Positions 17,605 through 28,110 of a stretch of DNA of 64,000 nucleotides are shown in pieces. The stretch covers positions 434,001 through 498,000 of the forward strand of contig NZ_VCEI01000011.1 in the NCBI RefSeq assembly GCF_005860765.1, written 5' to 3'. Source of the DNA: Dyadobacter sediminis (GTDB taxonomy: Bacteria; Bacteroidota; Bacteroidia; Cytophagales; Spirosomataceae). Made by a program: the position numbers and the translations under genes. Each line of letters starts with the position of its first letter. Position 1 is the first letter of the stretch. Below the pieces are notes generated by a model. It saw nothing but the letters and a program-made list of their open reading frames with translations. It was not told the origin of the DNA and did no database searches.

Positions 17605-19203
17605 ATGAATTTTTTTAAGCAACATTTGAAACGAACGGCATTTGCCGTAGGCATTGCTGCTTCTTTTTCTTTGTTTTCGTGCGAAGATCACCGGGTACCT
17701 CCAACAGAGCAGGCCTTGCCCGACCGGATTTTTTACGCACTTTCCGATAATAACCAGCTGCATGAAATCAATGTGAAAAATACCGGTACGCCACTCCGGT
17801 CTTTTGCCGTAACAGGACTGGAAAGCGGCGACAGGCTTGCCGGAATTGATTTCAGACCTGCCAGCGGACAGCTTTATGCCATCAGTGTTCAGAGCAATTT
17901 GTATCAGATCAATGTAAAATCGGGTGACCAGCAGGGCAAAGCAACTCGGATCGGAACGGCTCCGGTGGCCGTAACGCTGTCGGGCAACATTGGTTTTGAC
18001 TTCAATCCGACGGTCGACAGGATTCGTGTGGTGACCAGCACTGCACAAAATTTGCGCCTGCATCCTGAAACGGCAGCAGTCGTTCCGGGTGATGCGGCAC
18101 TGAATGGGCCGGCCAGTCCGCAGGTCGGAGCCGTGGCGTATACCAACAGCCGTGCGGGCGTTGTTGCGGCGCCAGCGGGTGCAGGTACGACCTTGTATGA
18201 TATGGATCCGGTTACAGACATGTTGTATATACAAAATCCACCGAATCCCGGTGCGTTGGTGGAAGTTGGTTCGTTTGGAACAAACATTCAGGAAGTTGGC
18301 GGATTTGATATTTCACCGGATGTGGAAGCTGCCAACGTGTATCCGATTGCTTCCGTCAAAGTAGGCGGTGCATGGGAACTGGATTACGTGGACCTTACTT
18401 CAGGTAAATTGCAGAAATTGGGCAATTTTCCGGCAGGTGTCAACATCGTGGGTATCGCCATTCCTTCGCTCCCGGTGGGTTACTCACTGGATGCCTCGAA
18501 CAATATCCGGATATTCAATCCTGAGTCAGGAAGTGATTATGGTACTAAAGCTGTTACCGGATTGCCCGCGAACGTCATGCTGCATGGCATTGACTTCAGG
18601 CCTGCCAACGGTCGTCTGCACGCGCTGGGCAGTGACAGCAAAATATACGGCATCGATCTGGGCTCCGGTGCTGTAACAGAACTGGCCGCTTTAAAACTGG
18701 CCGATAATACGCCGGTAGCATTGAACGGAACCATGTTCGGTGTGGATTTTAATCCTGCTGCGGACCGGCTCAGAGTAGTCAGCAACACGGGCCAGAACCT
18801 GCGGATCAATGTCATGGACGGGGTGACGATTCTGGACGGCGCACTGAAAACCGGCAGCGCTGCGGGTGTGACGCCGGCCATAACGGCAGTAGCGTACACC
18901 AACAGCTATCCGGGTGTAGTTGCGGCCAATACGACTCTATTTGATATAGACAGCGGATCAGACATTCTTTATAAACAAAGTCCGCCAAACGACGGGATTC
19001 TGATCGAACCCAAACCGCTGAACAGGGATGTGGCAACGGAAATTGGTTTTGATATCGGCAATGTTTCAGGTGTAGGTTACGCGATTTTTACTGTGAACGG
19101 TACAACAAGCTTTTATTCCATTGACCTTGCCACCGGTACTTCTCAACTAAAATACGGTTTCAACACGCCATCCAAAGGTCTTGCGCTGGGATTTGGTTTG
19201 TAG
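17605..19203 (+). CDS. DUF4394 lipoprotein with two tandem repeats
   Basis: A 532-residue secreted protein with a lipoprotein-type signal: hydrophobic stretch then LFSC, Cys26 being the lipidation site. The mature part consists of two similar halves of about 230 residues. Each has GIDFRPA(S/N)G(Q/R)L(Y/H)A, then GFDFNPT or GVDFNPA followed by DR(I/L)RVVS, the QNLR(L/I) stretch, AVAYTNS and a LYxxxPPN segment. A third partial unit closes the protein (FTVNGTTSFYSIDLATGTSQL). This matches DUF4394, whose function is unknown; a beta-propeller-like fold is my inference from the repeated short strands. A strong terminator follows. Confidence 0.85.
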   Translation: MNFFKQHLKRTAFAVGIAASFSLFSCEDHRVPPTEQALPDRIFYALSDNNQLHEINVKNTGTPLRSFAVTGLESGDRLAGIDFRPASGQLYAISVQSNLYQINVKSGDQQGKATRIGTAPVAVTLSGNIGFDFNPTVDRIRVVTSTAQNLRLHPETAAVVPGDAALNGPASPQVGAVAYTNSRAGVVAAPAGAGTTLYDMDPVTDMLYIQNPPNPGALVEVGSFGTNIQEVGGFDISPDVEAANVYPIASVKVGGAWELDYVDLTSGKLQKLGNFPAGVNIVGIAIPSLPVGYSLDASNNIRIFNPESGSDYGTKAVTGLPANVMLHGIDFRPANGRLHALGSDSKIYGIDLGSGAVTELAALKLADNTPVALNGTMFGVDFNPAADRLRVVSNTGQNLRINVMDGVTILDGALKTGSAAGVTPAITAVAYTNSYPGVVAANTTLFDIDSGSDILYKQSPPNDGILIEPKPLNRDVATEIGFDIGNVSGVGYAIFTVNGTTSFYSIDLATGTSQLKYGFNTPSKGLALGFGL

Positions 19204-19257
19204 CGCATTAAAGTATGTTTCTGACGCAGGAACACCGGAAGTGTTTTTACTAGTTTA

Positions 19258-19298
19258 TCAGGGTCAGGCAGATTTCATTGCCTGACCCTGATTTTTTG
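19258..19298 (+). terminator. Rho-independent terminator after the DUF4394 gene
   Basis: Perfect 13-bp stem tcagggtcaggca/tgcctgaccctga with an 8-nt loop followed by six T, 55 bp beyond the stop codon. Classic intrinsic terminator. Confidence 0.9.
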
Positions 19299-19422
19299 TA
19301 ATTAAAATTGTATAACGCAGAATCATGATCCGCTGCTAATAAAGATCCGCAACTAAAACCCTGATCATTTATTTAGGCGGGTTCTGAAATTTTGTCGTAA
19401 ATAACTGGTTTTGAATCAAAGC

Positions 19423-20013
19423 CTATTTCTTCAAAATTCCGTTTGCAACACTTTCATGGATAAGTTGCTCCGCAAATTTCCAGATTGTTTCCGAACCGTT
19501 TTTGATAACCTTTTTTTTACTGTATACTTTATCATAATTCACACCAAATTCATTCCATGTTCCGCCCTGATTGGAAGTGTTCTGCAACAGCGGTTCCAGC
19601 CTGTCCATCGCGCGCGCAAACTTTGCTTCATTGGTTTGCTGCTCCTCAAATTCTTCCCAGACAGCAATCAGTTCCGTGGCCTGATGTTCAGGTAATATCC
19701 CGAAAATCCTTCTGGCCGCTTCGCGTTCCTCCACCGTATTGTCGTGGTTTTTCTCGGTATCATAAATGAAGGTATCGCCCGCATCAATCTCCACAATATC
19801 ATGGATCAGGAGCATTTTTATGACTTTCAGCAAATCGATCTCAAAATTGGCATGATCCGCCAGCACGATAGCCATCAATGACAAATGCCAGCTATGCTCG
19901 GCATCATTTTCGTTCCGGTTGCTGTTGAAAAGTTTGGTTTTGCGGAGAATATATTTGAGCTTGTCCACTTCCCTGATAAACTCAATCTGCCGGTGTAGAT
20001 CAGAAAATTCCAT
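19423..20013 (-). CDS. HD-domain phosphohydrolase (YfbR/5'-deoxynucleotidase-like)
   Basis: 196 residues from the ATG at 20013 (MEFSDLHRQIEFIREVDKLKY); the longer frame to 20157 adds a non-coding-looking stretch that includes two hairpins. The metal-binding HD signature is visible: His in AEHSWHLSL (about residue 38), LIHDIVEIDAGDTF (HD at about 69-70) and a distal Asp in RAMDRLEPLLQN. This pattern is that of the HD_3 family, which includes nucleotidases acting on deoxynucleoside monophosphates. Cytosolic. The substrate is inferred from family only. Confidence 0.85.
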   Translation of the reverse strand: MEFSDLHRQIEFIREVDKLKYILRKTKLFNSNRNENDAEHSWHLSLMAIVLADHANFEIDLLKVIKMLLIHDIVEIDAGDTFIYDTEKNHDNTVEEREAARRIFGILPEHQATELIAVWEEFEEQQTNEAKFARAMDRLEPLLQNTSNQGGTWNEFGVNYDKVYSKKKVIKNGSETIWKFAEQLIHESVANGILKK

Positions 20014-20092
20014 TTGTATTTTTTTATGCGAAGATAAAAGAACTTGTTCGGAAAACCGGATTTTGGCATAACGATACCGTTGGAAGATGAGG

Positions 20093-20168
20093 GCTTGTGT
20101 CCTCACAAGCTTCAGGTAATGCTTAAACAATACGGCCCGGTCGCAAACGGGTTGCAACTGGGCCGTAT
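20093..20168 (-). terminator. Two adjacent hairpins after the T9SS protein gene
   Basis: First on the minus strand is a 9-bp stem atacggccc/gggccgtat (20130-20168) with an inner gcaa/ttgc pairing. A 7-bp stem gcttgtg/cacaagc with a 4-nt loop (20093-20110) follows. Neither has a good T-run; together they could end the upstream transcript or protect its 3' end. They sit upstream of the HD gene. Confidence 0.45.
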
Positions 20169-20225
20169 ATATCAGTTTGATCTTGAAAAATCATTAAGGA
20201 ACGCTTAACGCCTTTGTCTTGAAAT

Positions 20226-23200
20226 TCAAGGTTTGCCAATCATAACTTTAATGCTTTCCGCTTTCTTTGCAGACTGGATTCTAAGCATGTACAAGCCGGC
20301 GTTCAGGTGCGATACATCGATATCAGCCGACTTGCCGGGTTGTGGCTCCAAGGAGGAAAACACCGGAATTTCTTGTCCGTTTGCGGATACAAGCGATAAA
20401 TCGGTTTTACCTGAATGGGACAAAGCTACTCCGACAGTCATGTGGTCTGAAACCGGGTTGGGGTAAACAGATGAAGTTTCCGGGCTAACATTTTCCGCAA
20501 GACTTCCTTCCCGGCCCGTTCGGGCTGCCGGGCTGGACGTCGGTGCAGCCTGAATCACAAGCTGTGGCGGATGCAGTGCATTTTCCCGGCTGTTAAATAC
20601 TAACCTGAGATTGCGGTTGGCGGGATCATTCAGTTTAAAGCTGACGATTGCGTCACCTGTCTGCTGCTGCGCCTTTACAAAACTGGTGACGTCGAATTCA
20701 TAATATTTTTGCACTTGGTTTACACTGACGGAGCCGATTGACTGTTCGCGGGCAACCGGTGCATCCGATTGGGAAATGGTATTTTCCGCCCATTTGTCGT
20801 CATCCACGCCATACACATGCAGCAGCACACCCTTGGCATTTTCACGGTTGCGTCCGTAAATGCGCAGCTTTGCAGATCCTGCTGCGACACTTTCGGGTAC
20901 CACAAATTTAAGGTAAGCAGATCGCCTCGGTTCGACATTTTCCGGCGTGTTCTTGACATTCAGTTCCGGTTCGGCGCCGAAGTTATCATAATAGTATCCT
21001 TCTCGGACATAAGCATCTGCAATGGCGGGAACCTCGAGTTGCGTGGTCACAATCTCGATGGCCGACAATCTGGGCATATCGGCAGCTCCGCTTATCAGAT
21101 CAATGTTCAGAAAACCGTCTGTAACGGTAACCGGGAAAGTCCGGGTTATGGCTCGCATGGCGCCGCCGGCAGCAGCAAATATGTCAAAGTTGGTCAGTTT
21201 TCTGCTGCCTTCGATAGTTACATGGAACTGTCGTTTGCCTGCACCTCCGGGGCCTCTTCCCGGCGCACCATACCAGATTTCGGCAAAATGAAGCACTACA
21301 TTCACAGTGCCGCTGGATACGGGAATGTGATAACCGAATGAAGGCGAACTGCGCCCCGTGCGGTAAAGTGCATCGTCCGTTGTGTTCAGGATCTCGCCCC
21401 CGGAAATGGAGCTTACGCGGTCAATGCCACTGTAAAACTGATCGGTCATAAAGGTTCTGCCATCCGTAGAGGTGAAATCCGGACCGCCTGCATTGATCCG
21501 TACAAATCTTTTGGCTGGATCGTCACCGTCGATATATAAGGTTATGTCGAGTCTTGCACTGAAATAGCCGGGAGCAAACGCCGTAACAGTGGCCGTGTAC
21601 GTGCCGGGGCTCATGCCGGATGCATCCACCCAGAACGAAGTACTTCCCACTGTACCGGGCGGCAGATCCAGCCATGGCGTGTCATCGGTTTTTATCAATG
21701 TGGCATATACAAATTCGCCGTTACCGGTAATCAGGTATGCCGACTCACTTGCGGCCGGACTTGCCGGATCCACCTGAAAGCTGAGGCTGGATTGTGCCCA
21801 AGAGAGATACCCCGTTCTTTCCTGGCTGTCCAGACTTACCAGCCAGAAATCGTCTTTTCCGTCCGATCCTTTCTGGTTTTCGGTTTTATAATAGCCATTT
21901 GGAGAATTGGACGTTCCGGCCACCATCAGCGCGCCATAGTTTTCCATAATAACCCGCAGCTGATCCGTTCCTGTACCTCCAAAGGTCTTGTCCCAGGTCT
22001 TGCTTCCATTTGCCGAAAGTTTCAGAAGCCAGAAGTCATCGCCGCCCTGCGTACCGTAAGACATGGCTCGACCCTGACTGGCAGCAGAATGTCCGCCTAT
22101 AGCATATCCGCCGTCGCTGGTCTGGATGAGGGAAGTCAGGACACTATGGCCATTCTGACCGCCGAAAGTCTTATCCCATTGTCTGGAACCATTGTCCTGG
22201 ACTTTAATAATCCAGTAATCGTTAAACCCGTTAACAGCACTTTCCGACTTGTCGCCGCTTATGGCAGAATTGGAGTAGCCGCCCAGTATAAAGCCATTGT
22301 CCGAAGTCACCTGAAGCCGGTTCATTTTATCCGTCTGCATGCCGCCGTAGGTCTTGTCCCACTGTTTGGTGCCGTTGGACGAAGTTTTCACAAGCCAGTA
22401 ATCACTGCCGCCCTTCGAACCGGTGGTGACACCGGAGCCGGCAGCCGAGAAAGTGGAACCACCCAGGATATAACCTCCGTCAGAAGTCTGTTTGATGTCA
22501 GCCAGATCCTCGCGTTTTGCACCTCCGTACGTTTTATCCCATTGTCTGGAACCGTTGGATGCCAGTTTGACAATCCAGAAGTCACGACCGGAACTGCTTG
22601 CTGTTTTTTCTCCTCCCACTGGCGAATCCGATGTGCCGCCAAGCAAATAGCCGCCATCAGCGGTTTGAATGACAGCGTTCAACTCTTCTGTTTTGGTGCT
22701 GCCAATGGTTTTGTCCCATTCCTTGTTGCCGTCTGCCGAAACCTTTACAATCCAGTAATCGCTTGTCAAAGGTTCGTCCGGGCTGTTTTCGCCCCGATTG
22801 TTCTGGGATTTGTCACCGCCCTTACCCGAGAAAGAGTGGCCGGCCAGAATATAACCGCCGTCCGAAGTCTGAACAACGGAGCGCAGGTAATCTGCTTGTG
22901 GCCCGCCGATTACCTTGTCCCATTCTTTGTATCCCAAGGATGTTATTTTGACAAGCCAGTAGTCTTCCTCGCCCCGGCTTGCCCCGGTCACGTTTCCGTC
23001 TGCCTGCGACCGGGTGTGACCGCCTAGAATATACCCGCCGTCTTGGGTAGGCGTTGCCGTATAAAGCCGGTCGGTATCCGAGCCGCCAATGGTTCTGTCC
23101 CAAAGGTTGTCGGGCTGGGCAAAGGCGTTCTTTCCTGTCAGAAGAATGCAGGCGAGGCTGAATAGAACCGCAATCAGCTTACATGCCGGATCCGGCTTTG

Positions 23201-23231
23201 TACATCGGTTTTCTGGTTGAATTTTGTTCAT
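20226..23231 (-). CDS. Large secreted repeat protein with malectin, CBM96-like and T9SS sorting domains
   Basis: 1001 residues with a signal peptide (hydrophobic core at about 20-34, then NAFAQ). Residues about 40-470 hold seven tandem units of about 55-65 residues. Each has WDK(T/V)(I/Y/F)GG, then a TSDGGY(I/A)(L/I)GG core and a D(Y/F)W(L/I)(V/I)K strand, a beta-propeller-like pattern. After a linker domain, residues about 575-730 resemble malectin (FVRINAGGPDFT..., VVLHFAEIWYG). Residues about 730-895 resemble a DNRLRE/CBM96 module (ADAYVREGYYYDNFG). The end (SSVYPNPVSDHMTV... GLYMLRI) is a type A T9SS sorting domain, so the protein should reach the cell surface or medium. Carbohydrate or adhesion binding is inferred; no catalytic site is apparent. 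Confidence 0.85.
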   Translation of the reverse strand: MNKIQPENRCTKPDPACKLIAVLFSLACILLTGKNAFAQPDNLWDRTIGGSDTDRLYTATPTQDGGYILGGHTRSQADGNVTGASRGEEDYWLVKITSLGYKEWDKVIGGPQADYLRSVVQTSDGGYILAGHSFSGKGGDKSQNNRGENSPDEPLTSDYWIVKVSADGNKEWDKTIGSTKTEELNAVIQTADGGYLLGGTSDSPVGGEKTASSSGRDFWIVKLASNGSRQWDKTYGGAKREDLADIKQTSDGGYILGGSTFSAAGSGVTTGSKGGSDYWLVKTSSNGTKQWDKTYGGMQTDKMNRLQVTSDNGFILGGYSNSAISGDKSESAVNGFNDYWIIKVQDNGSRQWDKTFGGQNGHSVLTSLIQTSDGGYAIGGHSAASQGRAMSYGTQGGDDFWLLKLSANGSKTWDKTFGGTGTDQLRVIMENYGALMVAGTSNSPNGYYKTENQKGSDGKDDFWLVSLDSQERTGYLSWAQSSLSFQVDPASPAASESAYLITGNGEFVYATLIKTDDTPWLDLPPGTVGSTSFWVDASGMSPGTYTATVTAFAPGYFSARLDITLYIDGDDPAKRFVRINAGGPDFTSTDGRTFMTDQFYSGIDRVSSISGGEILNTTDDALYRTGRSSPSFGYHIPVSSGTVNVVLHFAEIWYGAPGRGPGGAGKRQFHVTIEGSRKLTNFDIFAAAGGAMRAITRTFPVTVTDGFLNIDLISGAADMPRLSAIEIVTTQLEVPAIADAYVREGYYYDNFGAEPELNVKNTPENVEPRRSAYLKFVVPESVAAGSAKLRIYGRNRENAKGVLLHVYGVDDDKWAENTISQSDAPVAREQSIGSVSVNQVQKYYEFDVTSFVKAQQQTGDAIVSFKLNDPANRNLRLVFNSRENALHPPQLVIQAAPTSSPAARTGREGSLAENVSPETSSVYPNPVSDHMTVGVALSHSGKTDLSLVSANGQEIPVFSSLEPQPGKSADIDVSHLNAGLYMLRIQSAKKAESIKVMIGKP

Positions 23232-23755
23232 AAGCGCTGAAATTGTTTTATGTGAAATCGAATGAACTTGTTAAATAAAATTCACGGAACAGCCAGGCAA
23301 GTCCGGGCCGGGTAAAATGCAGGAAAACTGGAATCAATAAGGTTACACGGTCACTGACTGGAATGACGCATGGATGTATAACGATCTTTCGCGGGCTATT
23401 TGGGAAAGGACAATTAAGAAAGGAAATCTCCTGAAACAGTATGTTTTTCCTTCGTTTGCAACAAATTATTTCTAATGAACATTGCAATTAATTGGCTACC
23501 GGAAAGGTAAATAGATTTAGTGAAGAAATCACATCCGTTATCCGGTAATTCAGTCAATTTTAAAAATCGGTCTTTATTCATCCGCTGGCAAACTCCTGTT
23601 ACTTACTCCTGAATCAGTTGCTGCGGTTCCAGAACGATCTTTTTTAAAGGCAGAATAACTGAACCGCCGGCTTCATACTGCAAAATCACCATTGTGAAGG
23701 AACTTGCAAGGGGATTAAATGCATTTTATTAGCATCATTCTTACAGATAATAGAT
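23232..23755. other. Intergenic region with no identified feature
   Basis: About 520 bp between the divergent T9SS-protein and LLM genes. No open frame with protein-like composition, no clear hairpin and no consensus promoter were seen. Confidence 0.5.
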
Positions 23756-24778
23756 ATGGCCGATAAATTAATTCAGGATATACCGTTTTCCATTCTTGAT
23801 CTTGCCCCGATTACGGAAGGAAACAATGCAGCCACCACATTCAGGAACAGCCTTCAGCTCGCGCAGTGTGTCGAGGAACTTGGCTATAAACGTTATTGGC
23901 TTGCCGAACACCACAATATGGAGAGCGTGGCCAGCTCGGCAACCTCCGTCCTGATCGGTTACATTGCAGGCGGTACGCATACAATCCGTGTGGGGAGCGG
24001 CGGCATTATGCTGCCCAATCATGCGCCACTGGTTGTGGCCGAACAATTTGGCACGCTTGCGTCCCTTTATCCCGACCGCATAGACCTTGGGCTCGGGCGT
24101 GCGCCGGGAACGGATCAGGTTACGGCCCGTGCGCTCAGGCGCAACTACATGGAATCCGCGCAGGATTTTCCGGACGATGTACTGGCATTGCAAACCTACT
24201 TTTCGGCAGAGAACCGCAACTCCCGCGTGCGTGCCATTCCCGGTGAAGGACTGGATATACCGATCTGGATTCTGGGTTCGAGCACCGACAGTGCCCAGCT
24301 GGCAGCACACCTGGGGTTGCCTTATGCTTTTGCAAGCCACTTTGCTCCCAACTATTTCCTGAATGCCATAGAACTGTACCGCCGCAATTTCCGGCCGTCG
24401 CGTTATCTTGCGCAACCTTATGTAATGGCTTGTGTGAACGTAATCGCTGCAGACACCAATCAGGAGGCGGAACGGCTTGCGACATCGTTCTTCCAGTTGG
24501 CTACGGGAATCATTACAGGAAAACGCCGGGCTTTGCAACCGCCTGTGGATAGTATGGACGGACTTTGGGGAGAATACGAAGAAGCTGCGGTACGGCAAAT
24601 GATGAAATACACTTTTATCGGCGACCGGAAAAAAATCGGCAGTGAGCTGGCCTACTTTCAAAGACATACGCAGCTCGATGAGCTGATGGTCACCAGCCAC
24701 ATTTACGATCCCGCTGCAAGAATCCACAGCTACGAAGTCTTGAAAAGCGTGCAGAACGAAAGTGTTCTCAGCGCATAA
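23756..24778 (+). CDS. LLM-class (luciferase-like) flavin-dependent oxidoreductase
   Basis: A 340-residue single-component member of the luciferase-like monooxygenase superfamily, related to the MsnO8/YhbW group. Typical blocks are present: [14 protein letters not shown] at the start, YWLAEHHNM (about residues 47-55), [20 protein letters not shown] (about 83-102), [13 protein letters not shown] and [10 protein letters not shown] (about 171-180). The substrate is unknown, and a flavin reductase is not encoded nearby. Cytosolic. A stable hairpin follows the stop. Confidence 0.9.
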   Translation: MADKLIQDIPFSILDLAPITEGNNAATTFRNSLQLAQCVEELGYKRYWLAEHHNMESVASSATSVLIGYIAGGTHTIRVGSGGIMLPNHAPLVVAEQFGTLASLYPDRIDLGLGRAPGTDQVTARALRRNYMESAQDFPDDVLALQTYFSAENRNSRVRAIPGEGLDIPIWILGSSTDSAQLAAHLGLPYAFASHFAPNYFLNAIELYRRNFRPSRYLAQPYVMACVNVIAADTNQEAERLATSFFQLATGIITGKRRALQPPVDSMDGLWGEYEEAAVRQMMKYTFIGDRKKIGSELAYFQRHTQLDELMVTSHIYDPAARIHSYEVLKSVQNESVLSA

Positions 24779-24786
24779 TGTTGTTT

Positions 24787-24831
24787 TTGGCTGCATCCTT
24801 TCCGGCCTCGGTCCTGAATGGATGCAGCCAA
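24787..24831 (+). terminator. Hairpin after the LLM gene
   Basis: Perfect 12-bp stem ttggctgcatcc/ggatgcagccaa with a loop of about 21 nt, 8 bp beyond the LLM stop. There is no T-run, so efficiency as a terminator is uncertain. Confidence 0.45.
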
Positions 24832-25473
24832 ACTATAACTTAAATCGAATGGAGTAATATCAAAAAAAGATCTGCTAAACAGCATAAATGCTGACCAGTC
24901 AAGATAGTTAATACTTCAACCTTGCGGTTCCGGTGCATTGGTGTAGTTTCAGGTAAACCGGCCATTTGTCAGTCCAGATTTCGGATTAAGGGACGTATAT
25001 AATTCAGCGGTTTTCAGATGGAATGTACCATACAACGCCCGGTATGCTCTCTGTCCTTTTTACCCATTTACCCGATAAGCAAACATCAGTATCTGAGCTA
25101 ACGTTTTCTACTTCAACAATGGAAACCTGACGTTCCGGCCAGTATTTGCAATGATCCGGTTACATGCTTTTTCATGCAAGTAAACGCAGATGCGTGTACG
25201 TGCACGTTTTTGTATTTACTTTATTTTGCGTAGTAATAAATTTAGAAGTTAAACCGGGAAAAGTCGAAATACTATTTCTTCGTAATTGATTTTTATAAAA
25301 TTTTATTACATTACTCAAAGTTAAATATTCCTAAACCTTAGTCCAAAATATGCCTATGCCAAAGCCCAAACTACAACTGCTTTGTTAAGTTCTGCACGTT
25401 CCCTCCAAGGGTTCTCATTCTGTTTTCTGAACGCTTACTAATCCTTAAACCTTACAGATCCATTTTCTCAGTT
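24832..25473. other. Long AT-rich leader region before susC
   Basis: About 640 bp without a supported gene. It becomes very A/T-rich between 25205 and 25335, where the susC promoter is expected. I could not find a full TTTG-N(17-23)-TAnnTTTG match and assign no promoter. An 8-bp palindrome cgtgcacg lies near 25198. Confidence 0.4.
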
Positions 25474-28110
25474 ATGAAAGATCGATACAAACTTTTATTC
25501 AGGCGGTCGTTGCTTACGGCAACGGTGCTGTCCGCAGTGCTGCAAACATCCTGGGCACTAAGTCCGGAAATAAATGCCGGAAAGATGACCCGGAATGTGG
25601 TCAGACCACTGGAATATACCGTTACCGGAAAGGTGGTTTCCGCAGAAAAGGAAGCGCTGCCCGGTGTCAGCATTGTTGAAAAAGGAACGAACAAGGGAAC
25701 AACCACGGATATTGACGGTGCCTTCAGTATCAATCTTGCCAATCCAGGTACTACGCTCATTTTCAGCTTTATCGGGTACGCAACCAAAGAAGTGGTTGTA
25801 GACGGTGCAACCAATCTCGAGATCGTTCTTGAATCGGATGCCAAAGGGCTGGACGAAGTGGTGGTCGTGGGATATTCGGCCAAAAAGGCGCGTTATCTGT
25901 CCAGCTCGGTTTCGACGATCAGCAGTCAGAAACTGCGCGATGTTACTTCCAACGAGTTGCCCAATCTTTTGCAGGGCAAAGCGCCGGGTGTTGTTGTTTC
26001 CACCAATTCGGGCGATCCTACGAGCCCGGCAAGGATCGTAATCCGCGGCTCGGGGACGATCTCGGCCAGCAGCTCGCCGCTGTATGTGGTCGACGGCAAC
26101 ATCGACGGCAGCTATAACCCGGTGGATGTGGAAAATGTAACGGTGCTGAAAGACGTTGCCGCCACGGGTCTGTACGGCTCCCGAGCCGCAAACGGCGTGA
26201 TCATTGTCAATACCAAAATGGGTAAGGCCGGTAAAACCGAAATCAATTTCAATAATACTTTCGGATGGGCACAGGCAACAACCGGAAATTTCCGGCTGAT
26301 GAATGCGCAGGAACTGTTTGATTTTCAAAGCACTTTCAACCCGCGTGATCCTTCTGTACTGAAAAACAATACCAACTGGTGGAATGAAGCATTTCGCACG
26401 GGATTTGTAAACAACCATAACGTTTCTGTTTCCGGAGGTTCCGATAAAACCACATTCTATGTTTCCGGAAATTATTACAAAGAGCAGGGAACGGTGATTG
26501 AAAATGATAAAACGGGCTATAACTTCCGTACAAACCTGAGATCGCAACTGACGAACAAACTGACGGCGGCTGTCCTTTTCAATGCGCAGTATACCCGGGA
26601 CAATTACCAGAACAGCAACACTTTATACGATGCATATACCAACCTGCCTTTTGATCCGGCTTATGAGAACGGCGCACCCACAGACGGCCGCTCGTACCCG
26701 AACTGGCTTGGCCGTGACCGCGAAAATTTCCTCCATTCCATTCAGTACAATTTTGCTAATGCAAAAAGCCTGAGAACCAGCCTTGATGTAAACCTGGATT
26801 TTGACCTGACGGACAAAATCACACTTTCCAGCTACAACCGGGCCAATTTCGGAAACGGCTCCGGCGCTACCTACTACGACCGCCGTACCAAGCAGGGCGG
26901 AGCAAACGGAGGCGAGCTTTACAATAACAATAGCAACAACTATCGCCTGCTGACGTCTAACCGCATCCGTTATTCGGAGGATTTCGGAAAGCACAGCCTT
27001 ACTTTGCTGGGCGTGGCGGAAGCGGAGACATCTTTTATCGAATTCAATACTGTTTCAGGCAAAGGCTTGCCGGCGGGGCAGGACGTTTTGTCGGTGGCAA
27101 CGGATATTCTGGTTTCACCAACGAGTTACAATGAGCAGGTTGCTTTCCGCAAGTTTTTAGGACAGGCAGATTACAATTATGACAACCGCTACTTTCTGGT
27201 CGGTTCGCTGGTGAATGAATTTTCTTCATTGTTTGGGAAAAACAATTCTACTGCCAACTTCTTTCAGCTTGGAGCTTCATGGGTACTGTCGAATGAGAGT
27301 TTTCTTAAAAACAACAAAATACTTTCGTTTGCCAAACTGCGCCTTAGTCACGGAACCGTGGGGAATGCAGCTATTCCAAACTTTGCTTCACTGGGATTAT
27401 ACACCATTTCACAATCGGCCAGCTATGCAGGCGTGCCCGGCGCACAGCCTTTCCAAAAGGGAAATCCTGATCTGACATGGGAAAAAATTCGTGCATCAAA
27501 CGTTGGTTTTGACATCAGCCTCTGGAACCGTATTGATCTGGCAGTGGATCTTTATAACAAGAAATCCGAAGATCTGCTTTACCAGAAACCGCTGACAGCA
27601 ACTACGGGTTACAGCTATGTCTGGGTAAACGCAGGTTCTGTCCGCAACCGGGGCATTGAGTTCAGCCTGACATCCAACAACCTGACAGGCAAGCAGCTGA
27701 CGTGGGAAACGAACTTCAATATGGCTTTCAACCGCAACAAAATCCTGGAACTGAGTGGCGGCGCGGCTACTTTCCGTCCGGGCAACCGTTTGCCGTTGGC
27801 AGCAGGACACGATATGGGCGAGTTCAATATGCCGGTCTGGGCAGGCGTAAATCCGGAAAACGGAGATCCGCAATGGGAAAAGATCGTGAAAGATTCCGAT
27901 GGAAATGTAACAAAGGAATTGACCAATTCATATAGCTCTGTACAAACTGCGCAGTCACGCCAGTTTACCGGAAAATCGACCAACCCGAAATTTACTGGCG
28001 GTCTGACCAATACACTGGGCTACAAAGGATTCACGTTCTCGGCATTCTTCAATTTTGTGTATGGCAACTGGGTTTACAACGAAAGCCGCGCCTACTTTGA
28101 TAACGATGGT
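25474..28110 (+). pseudogene. susC: SusC/RagA TonB-dependent receptor, 5' part, interrupted by an IS
   Basis: First 879 codons of a SusC-type outer-membrane porin that would import a glycan or peptide together with SusD. Visible in order: signal peptide (to about residue 28), carboxypeptidase-like domain (YTVTGKVVSAEKEALPGVSI, about 49-68), TonB box DEVVVVGYS (about 128-136), plug domain (ARIVIRGSG, SPLYVVDG, VLKDVAATGLYGSRAANGVIIV), then the long beta-barrel. The frame runs into an IS at 28111 and would end at 28143 after 11 foreign residues. The rest of the gene continues at 29774. Removing the IS and one target duplicate restores one open frame of about 1005 codons (...YFDNDG + LYESYNQ...). 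The barrel lacks its last strands, so the product is probably not functional. Confidence 0.93.
28103..28110. repeat. Target-site duplication, left copy (ACGATGGT)
   Basis: Eight bases identical to 29766-29773 on the other side of the IS. With this length the terminal inverted repeats align at equal distance from both ends. Confidence 0.88.

Noticed and set aside
21792-23027. Plus-strand frame of 411 codons opposite the T9SS protein
   Set aside because: It arises from the repetitive coding sequence on the other strand; no independent signal or family.
23768-24796. Minus-strand frame of 342 codons opposite the LLM oxidoreductase
   Set aside because: Antisense shadow; the plus-strand protein has all family motifs.
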